This document shows positions 6,094 to 9,789 of a DNA stretch of 9,789 nt, one piece after another. Source of the stretch: Lachnospiraceae bacterium (GTDB lineage: Bacteria > Bacillota_A > Clostridia > Lachnospirales > Lachnospiraceae); NCBI GenBank assembly GCA_017437705.1, contig JAFRYJ010000016.1, positions 1-9,789 of the forward strand. Direction: 5' to 3'. The translations under genes were made by a program, and so were the position numbers. Below the pieces are notes generated by a model. It made no database searches, was not told the DNA's origin, and saw only the letters and a program-made list of their open reading frames with translations. Within the stretch, counting starts at the first letter, position 1, and each line of letters starts with the position of its first letter.

Positions 6094-6690
6094 ATGAAAA
6101 ATCTCTATATTTACGGTGATTCGAATACATACGGCTATGACCCCTCGGAGTATCTTACCTTCAGATACAGGGAGGATCTTATCTGGACGGAAAAGCTTCG
6201 AAAGGCCCTTTCGGGCAAATGGACGATCTTTGCGGACGGCCAGAACGGCCGTGAGATACCGGGCCACGACCTGGAGTTCAGCGCCCTGTTCTTCCGCATG
6301 GAGAAGGCATGTCCCGTGGACCTTTTCATCATCATGTTGGGGACAAACGATCTGCTGGTCAGCATGTACCCTGATCCCGCAAAGGTGGGCGAACGCATGA
6401 GGAACGCACTTATGCGCATCTCGGAAAAGGTGGCGCCGGAGCGAATCATGGTCATCGCGCCGCCGCTCATCAGGATGCCTGCGGAGAACGGCTGGCCCGC
6501 GGTGGATACCTCGGACGGAAGCCTTTCCCGTGCCCTTCGTGATGCTGCCGGAGACGCAGGCTGCCTTTTCCTGGATTCGGTCCCCTGGGATTCGCCCCTT
6601 GCCTTTGACGGCGTTCATCTTTCGGAGGACGGCCACAGGGTATTTGCGGAGCATCTGATCTCCTGGTTTAAAGAGCATGAGGCAGGATGA
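6094..6690 (+). CDS. SGNH/GDSL-family hydrolase (esterase-like)
   Basis: This 198-residue cytoplasmic protein has no signal peptide. The four SGNH blocks are present: GDSNTYG with nucleophile Ser10, a Gly in DGQNGRE (Gly52), LGTND with Asn85, and FDGVHLSEDGH with Asp172 and His175. The length is typical for the family. The GDSNTYG variant and small size resemble arylesterase/acyl-CoA thioesterase-like SGNH enzymes; the substrate is not predictable, and carbohydrate or lipid acyl esters are both possible. The ATG at 6094 is used rather than 6058 because GAGGA lies six bases upstream and the predicted transcript begins after 6058. It is the first gene of a tight operon; its stop precedes the next start by two bases. 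Confidence 0.9.
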   Translation: MKNLYIYGDSNTYGYDPSEYLTFRYREDLIWTEKLRKALSGKWTIFADGQNGREIPGHDLEFSALFFRMEKACPVDLFIIMLGTNDLLVSMYPDPAKVGERMRNALMRISEKVAPERIMVIAPPLIRMPAENGWPAVDTSDGSLSRALRDAAGDAGCLFLDSVPWDSPLAFDGVHLSEDGHRVFAEHLISWFKEHEAG

Positions 6691-6692
6691 TC

Positions 6693-7274
6693 ATGTGCGG
6701 CACATATTTTATATACGATGAAGTAATGGCAGAGGCGGAGAGGATCTTTGATGAGATAACGTCGGCGATGCCCCGTGTGGCGGCCGGAGACATCCGTCCA
6801 TCGATGACTGCTCCCGCAGTGACAGGAACGGAGCAGGTCCCGGAATGGGCCTTACTCACCTGGGGATTTACGGGCTTTGACAAAAGCCGCCTCATAATAA
6901 ACGCCAGGGCGGAGAGCATAAGGGAGAAGCCCATGTTCAGAGAGAGCATACAGAAGAGAAGGTGCGTGCTCCCCGCGGCGGGCTTTTATGAATGGGACAG
7001 CAGAAAGCAGAAGGCCGTGTTTACGCGGCCGGGAGAGGACATCATCTTCCTGGGCGGGATCTGGCGGCCGGAGAAGGACGGAGCACGCTTCGTCATCATC
7101 ACCCGGGAGGCCAACGAGTCCATGCTCCCCGTCCACGACAGGATGCCACTTATACTTGATCCCGACGAGGCGAAGGCCTGGCTCAAAAGGGACGACCTGA
7201 CGGACGATCTCCTGAAGATGCCCATGCCGGAGCTCAGCTTCACCCGGGAATACGAGCAGCTGGGTCTGCTCTGA
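6693..7274 (+). CDS. SRAP-domain protein (YedK/HMCES-type abasic-site DNA-protein crosslinker)
   Basis: This 193-residue protein starts at the ATG at 6693, not at the in-frame ATG at 6687, because SRAP proteins need Met-Cys at the N-terminus: Met is removed and Cys2 forms a thiazolidine link with abasic sites in single-stranded DNA. The sequence shows MCGTY, INARAES with Asn70, LPAAGFYEW with Glu100, and MLPVHDRMP with His148, which are the complete set of family active-site residues. Length is normal for the bacterial family. It shields abasic sites at replication forks and can also act as an autopeptidase. It sits two bases after the SGNH gene and nine bases before the next gene, so it is co-transcribed. 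No LexA box was recognised near the operon promoter, so SOS control is not supported here. Confidence 0.94.
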   Translation: MCGTYFIYDEVMAEAERIFDEITSAMPRVAAGDIRPSMTAPAVTGTEQVPEWALLTWGFTGFDKSRLIINARAESIREKPMFRESIQKRRCVLPAAGFYEWDSRKQKAVFTRPGEDIIFLGGIWRPEKDGARFVIITREANESMLPVHDRMPLILDPDEAKAWLKRDDLTDDLLKMPMPELSFTREYEQLGLL

Positions 7275-7283
7275 GGAGAATAG

Positions 7284-7637
7284 ATGGAAAATGCATTTTT
7301 CATATTTATGCTTATATTTGCGGGAGCCATTCTTTTGTACGGTTTCCTGCTGTTTGTTACCCGCGACCCGCTTATGATACCGAAGCGCTTTGCGACCCGC
7401 CCGGTGGACGAGGACGAAAGGAATTACGCCCGGCAGCTGGGCAAGGCGTCGATGCTTATGGCAGCTGCGCCTGCCGCAAGCGGCATCACAGGCCTGCTCG
7501 CCGGCAATACCGCCGGGATCATAGTGCTGGCCGTATGCTTTATACTGTGCTTATGGGCGTCGGTATGCATCATGAAAAAGGTGCTGGATACGTCGGTCAT
7601 TGACGAAGATGAAGAAATTGAAGAGGAAGACATATGA
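7284..7637 (+). CDS. Small membrane protein with acidic C-terminal tail, unknown function
   Basis: The product has 117 residues. A first hydrophobic helix at about 5-26 is followed by a basic/polar loop (PKRFATRPVDEDERNYARQ). Two closely spaced helices at about 55-74 and 77-97 follow, then a strongly acidic tail (DEDEEIEEED). The start at 7284 has a GAGGAG site about five bases upstream that overlaps the stop region of the SRAP gene. The stop overlaps the next start (ATGA), so the next small protein is translationally coupled. No family is recognised. The acidic tail could bind metal or the Cys-containing partner encoded next, but this is only suggested by the coupling. Confidence 0.78.
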   Translation: MENAFFIFMLIFAGAILLYGFLLFVTRDPLMIPKRFATRPVDEDERNYARQLGKASMLMAAAPAASGITGLLAGNTAGIIVLAVCFILCLWASVCIMKKVLDTSVIDEDEEIEEEDI

Positions 7638-7804
7638 ACTGCGAAGAGTGTTCATTTTACGAATATGATGATGAAGAGGAAGAGTATTTCTGCTCCGTAA
7701 ACATGGACGAGGACGAGTACGCCCGGCTCCTGGAGCAGGGCAGCAGGGAGTGCCCCTATTTCAGATTTGACAATGAGTACGAGATAGTTAAGCATCAGAT
7801 GTGA
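7634..7804 (+). CDS. Small Cys-containing acidic protein, DUF6472-like
   Basis: This 56-residue product is easy to miss because of its length. Its ATG overlaps the previous stop (ATGA). It contains four Cys: a CxxC pair at residues 3 and 6 (NCEECSFY), Cys20 in YFCSV, and Cys40 in ECPYFRF, separated by Asp/Glu-rich stretches, and it ends DNEYEIVKHQM. The spacing suggests one zinc site. From memory, the CPYFR...DEY..V..Q ending matches the DUF6472 family of small clostridial proteins, whose function is unknown. Codon use and Cys conservation argue that it is real. The GTG of a possible longer reading of the next gene overlaps its stop. Confidence 0.78.
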   Translation: MNCEECSFYEYDDEEEEYFCSVNMDEDEYARLLEQGSRECPYFRFDNEYEIVKHQM

Positions 7805-7848
7805 CGGCCTGCGGAAATATGCTGAGGCATAGAAGGAAGGACGGAGAT

Positions 7849-8334
7849 ATGGCCAAAAAAGAAGCTAAGACCAATGCAATGAGGATCCTGGAGAGGATGA
7901 AGATACCCTTTGAGCATCAGGAATATGAATGCGACGAATTTACGGACGGTTGTGATGTGGCAGACAAGCTGGGCCTGCCCTACGACAGGGTGTTCAAGAC
8001 GCTGGTGACGGAAGGCTCGGACAAGGAGCATTATGTGTTTGTAATACCGGTGGATAAGGAGCTGGACCTGAAGAAATGCGCCAGGGCGGCGGGAGTCAAG
8101 TCCGTCCAGATGATCCACATGAAGGACCTCTTTGGTCTTACGGGTTACGTGCGGGGCGGCTGCACCGCCATCGGCATGAAAAAGGCTTTTAAGACGCACA
8201 TTCAGGAGAGCGCCAAAGACCATGAAAAGATCTACGTCAGCGGCGGCCGGGTGGGCAGCCAGATCGTTTTAAAGCCCGATGATTTCCTGAAGGCGGCAAA
8301 GGCGGAGACCGCGGATCTGATAAAGGACGCGTAA
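7849..8334 (+). CDS. ybaK: YbaK/EbsC-family aminoacyl-tRNA deacylase (Cys-tRNA(Pro)-deacylase type)
   Basis: This 161-residue protein is a trans-editing enzyme: YbaK-type proteins hydrolyse mischarged Cys-tRNA(Pro). The sequence shows MRILERMKIPFEHQEY at the N-terminus, the VFKTLV strand with the family's key Lys (Lys50), the GGCTAIG loop (103-109; usually GG-x-S-P-I-G), and SGGRVGSQIVLKPDDFL near the C-terminus. The ATG at 7849 is used because it gives the usual family N-terminus (MAKKEAKTN) and has AAGGAAGG eight bases upstream. A GTG at 7801 overlapping the preceding stop would add 16 residues and is less likely. It is the last gene of the operon. YbaK is preferred over ProX (Ala-tRNA(Pro)) or INS-type deacylases from overall pattern; the Cys/Thr/Ala in the GG loop is a small departure. 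Confidence 0.9.
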   Translation: MAKKEAKTNAMRILERMKIPFEHQEYECDEFTDGCDVADKLGLPYDRVFKTLVTEGSDKEHYVFVIPVDKELDLKKCARAAGVKSVQMIHMKDLFGLTGYVRGGCTAIGMKKAFKTHIQESAKDHEKIYVSGGRVGSQIVLKPDDFLKAAKAETADLIKDA

Positions 8335-8365
8335 AGCTGCGTCCGCAATAACCTGAGAGAAATAC

Positions 8366-8394
8366 AAAAAGCCGGTGCGTTATGCACCGGCTTT
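8366..8394. terminator. Bidirectional intrinsic terminator between ybaK and the minus-strand barrel gene
   Basis: The arms GCCGGTGC (8371-8378) and GCACCGGC (8384-8391) pair around GTTAT. The stem is extended by A-run/TTT pairing on the flanks, giving a T-tract in one direction and an A-tract in the other. It lies between two convergent stop codons and can serve both genes. Confidence 0.9.
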
Positions 8395-8407
8395 AACTGT
8401 CTTGATT

Positions 8408-9076
8408 TTAATGCTCCATATACTCGCAGACTGTATCTATCTGCTCCTTGAAATCCTCGCCGAAGCATTTGTCGAAGAAAGCGCCGCCGATGGTAAAGGA
8501 CCAGGGACCAGCCTCCTTCAGCTCGTCGAGACGCTGATAGGAATTGACGCTGCCGGCTATGCATACGGGAGCGGGAACAGCAGCCACGAAGCGTTTGTTC
8601 AGGTCGAAGGCGTCGCCTGTGAAGCGGTAGCCCAGAAGGTCGATGCCGTCAACACCTTTGTCGAGGCACTGAAGGGCTTCCTCTATCATGCCCTCAACGG
8701 TGCCGCCCAGGATCGAAGGGCGCTCGTATACATCACCCACGAAGGGCATGTATTTAAGGCCGTTGTCCTTGCAGATGTCCCTTACGGAATCGAAATACAT
8801 CGTGCCCATAAGGAGGTCGCAGCCGCATTCAACGGCCATCTTTGCGCCGTCGACGCACTCTTCTTCGGTGTAGGCCACCACCTCGAGGGAGGTGGTCTTG
8901 CCGCAGTCCTTCATCATGGCGAAAAGCTCGCGCATCTCGGGAAGGGGCAGAGGGTCTTCCTTGAAGCCCCAGAATTTTGCTTTGGAATCGCGGCATTTTT
9001 CAAAGAGCTCTCTGGCGTTTAAAACTGTATGGTCATTATATGTGAGCATAACTACAAGCTCGGGATGCTTATTCAT
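8408..9076 (-). CDS. Putative (beta/alpha)8-barrel protein, unknown function
   Basis: This 222-residue cytoplasmic protein starts at MNKHPEL because AGAGGA (9083-9088 on the complement) lies six bases upstream; an in-frame ATG at 9091 would place that site inside the coding region. Eight beta-strand-like segments alternate with helices: PELVVMLTYND (6-15), AKFWGFKE (33-40), TTSLEVVAYTEEE (61-73), CDLLMGTMYF (86-95), LKYMPFVGDV (107-116), GVDGIDLLGYR (141-151), APVCIAGSV (169-177), SFTIGGAFFD (193-202). The AGS and GG turns after strands 7 and 8 look like the phosphate-binding site of KDPG-aldolase/TrpF-like barrels. Similar proteins occur in Firmicutes without an assigned reaction, as far as I recall. 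Acidic and Lys residues at strand ends (Lys39, Glu65, Asp146) are candidate catalytic positions. It has its own promoter and stands alone. Confidence 0.8.
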   Translation of the reverse strand: MNKHPELVVMLTYNDHTVLNARELFEKCRDSKAKFWGFKEDPLPLPEMRELFAMMKDCGKTTSLEVVAYTEEECVDGAKMAVECGCDLLMGTMYFDSVRDICKDNGLKYMPFVGDVYERPSILGGTVEGMIEEALQCLDKGVDGIDLLGYRFTGDAFDLNKRFVAAVPAPVCIAGSVNSYQRLDELKEAGPWSFTIGGAFFDKCFGEDFKEQIDTVCEYMEH

Positions 9077-9115
9077 GGGTATTCCTCTCATAAAACCTTA
9101 AAAAATACATTAAGT

Positions 9116-9144
9116 ATTATAAATGCAGAGGGCCAAATCTGCAA
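9116..9144 (-). promoter_or_regulatory. Housekeeping promoter of the minus-strand barrel gene
   Basis: On the complementary strand, TTGCAG (9144-9139) and TATAAT (9121-9116) are separated by exactly 17 bases. Transcription should begin near 9109, about 33 bases before the start codon, leaving a short leader containing the AGAGGA ribosome site. Confidence 0.8.
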
Positions 9145-9241
9145 TTAACAGATGCATCATATTTGAAGAAATTTACGCCCGGAGAGGCGCGGCCGCCGGA
9201 TGCGCATCATCCAGTTTGATTTGCGCTTATACTCTGCAATT
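9138..9241. repeat. Short repeats and palindromes between two divergent promoters
   Basis: The 9-mer TCTGCAATT is present at 9138-9146, overlapping the -35 of the minus promoter, and at 9233-9241, inside the spacer of the plus promoter. Between them are two palindromes sharing arms: GATGCATC (9151-9158) and GATGCGCATC (9199-9208), both followed by AT. This could be an operator set for one regulator acting on both promoters; chance is not excluded for motifs this short. Confidence 0.4.
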
Positions 9242-9249
9242 GATATAAT
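9221..9249 (+). promoter_or_regulatory. Housekeeping promoter of the yqeG-like gene
   Basis: TTGCGC (9221-9226) and TATAAT (9244-9249) are separated by 17 bases. Transcription should begin near 9256, giving a leader of about 55 bases. That leader contains a small hairpin (CGTGCG at 9272-9277 paired with CGCACG at 9283-9288) and the GGAGG ribosome site (9301-9305). Confidence 0.78.
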
Positions 9250-9310
9250 ATATCTTGGAATTTTATGGGAACGTGCGGCGTACGCACGGCGCATATTTCG
9301 GGAGGAACGG

Positions 9311-9789
9311 ATGCTTAAGGAATTTTATCCGTACGAATATAAAGACTCTGTCTTCGATATAGATTTTCAGGCTCTGTACGATAAAGGCTACAGAGGACTG
9401 ATCTTCGACATAGACAACACGCTGGTGCCTCACGGCGCCAATTCCACCGACAAGGTGGACGAGCTTTTTGAAAAGCTGAACGCCATGGGTTTCAGATCGC
9501 TGATGCTGTCAAACAACAGCGAGAAAAGGATACAGCGCTTCCTTAAGAATATCGATGCGCTGTATATCCACGAGGCGGGAAAGCCCGATCCCAGGGCCTG
9601 CTACAGGGCCGTAAAAATGCTGGGCATGCCTAAAAACAAGGTCGTCGTTATCGGCGACCAGGTGTTTACCGACATGCTGTGCGCAAACCGCGCGGGCCTT
9701 GCCTGCATCCTTGTCAAGTTCGTGGGACACGAGACCGAGACGAAGCTGGGCAAGAGGCGGCGCGTGGAGCAGGGCATCATGTGGACCTA
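9311..9789 (+). CDS. yqeG: YqeG-family HAD-IIIA phosphatase (3' end beyond window)
   Basis: 159 complete codons are visible and the frame is still open at the window edge; the family is about 165-180 residues, so only a short C-terminal piece is missing. HAD motifs are in order: FDIDNTLVP (32-40) with nucleophile Asp33 and acid/base Asp35, LSNN (67-70) as motif II, GKPD (90-93) with Lys91 as motif III, and VIGDQVFTD (113-121) as motif IV with Asp116 and Asp121. The N-terminal FYPYEY and 'GYRGLIFDIDNTLVPH' are characteristic of YqeG. YqeG-like proteins are related to the phosphatidylglycerophosphate phosphatase Gep4, and the gene often lies in Firmicutes clusters with yqeH and aroE; the neighbours that would confirm this lie outside the window. 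The ATG at 9311 has GGAGG five bases upstream. Confidence 0.93.
   Translation, partial: MLKEFYPYEYKDSVFDIDFQALYDKGYRGLIFDIDNTLVPHGANSTDKVDELFEKLNAMGFRSLMLSNNSEKRIQRFLKNIDALYIHEAGKPDPRACYRAVKMLGMPKNKVVVIGDQVFTDMLCANRAGLACILVKFVGHETETKLGKRRRVEQGIMWT

Noticed and set aside
8375..9022. Plus-strand open frame of 215 codons opposite the barrel gene
   Set aside because: Starts inside the terminator hairpin with no ribosome site, whereas the minus strand has a promoter, a ribosome site and a regular barrel pattern.

Overview
The window looks like chromosomal DNA from a Firmicutes (Clostridia) bacterium, probably a gut or rumen Lachnospiraceae/Oscillospiraceae relative. The grounds are strong AGGAGG-type ribosome sites, an ECF sigma factor paired with a membrane partner whose N-terminus has the clostridial 'Y-x-A-I-G-E-x-D-D-E-L' signature, a YqeG-type HAD phosphatase, and a DUF6472-like small Cys protein. 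The genus is not determinable from the sequence alone. No tRNA, rRNA, CRISPR array or insertion sequence was seen.

Layout. (1) Positions 1-1932 hold the 3' part of a large adenosine/AMP-deaminase-like protein. Its C-terminal ~180 residues look like a nucleotide-binding Rossmann/SLOG (DprA/LOG-like) domain. The gene ends at a bidirectional terminator (1934-1961) shared with a convergent small two-helix membrane protein (1981-2169, minus). (2) A divergent intergenic region (2170-2340) carries direct and inverted repeats, phased A-tracts and a good ECF-type promoter. (3) Positions 2341-5949 form a probable four-gene operon: ECF sigma factor, a membrane protein with an anti-sigma-like N-terminus fused to an extracellular serpin, and two lipoproteins. 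It ends at a terminator (5978-5999). (4) A canonical housekeeping promoter (6029-6057) starts a second, tightly packed operon (6094-8334): SGNH hydrolase, SRAP (YedK/HMCES-type) protein, a small membrane protein, a 56-residue Cys/acidic protein, and a YbaK/EbsC-type aminoacyl-tRNA deacylase. It ends at a bidirectional terminator (8366-8394). (5) Convergent to it is a complete but unassigned (beta/alpha)8-barrel protein (8408-9076, minus). (6) A 234-bp divergent region with two canonical promoters and short palindromes separates that gene from yqeG (9311 to the edge, incomplete).

How the genes may work together. The most interesting unit is the sigma operon. The sigma factor is translationally coupled (ATGA overlap) to a single-pass protein that places a serpin outside the cell on an anti-sigma-like anchor. 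Serpins are one-shot protease traps that change shape drastically when cleaved, so the pair could be a transmembrane protease sensor that releases the sigma factor. The two co-transcribed lipoproteins would then be envelope outputs or helpers. This is inference from architecture. The second notable object is the deaminase-SLOG fusion, an arrangement reminiscent of nucleotide-signalling and anti-phage effectors (RADAR RdrB, CARF-deaminases), but no partner gene is visible in the window.
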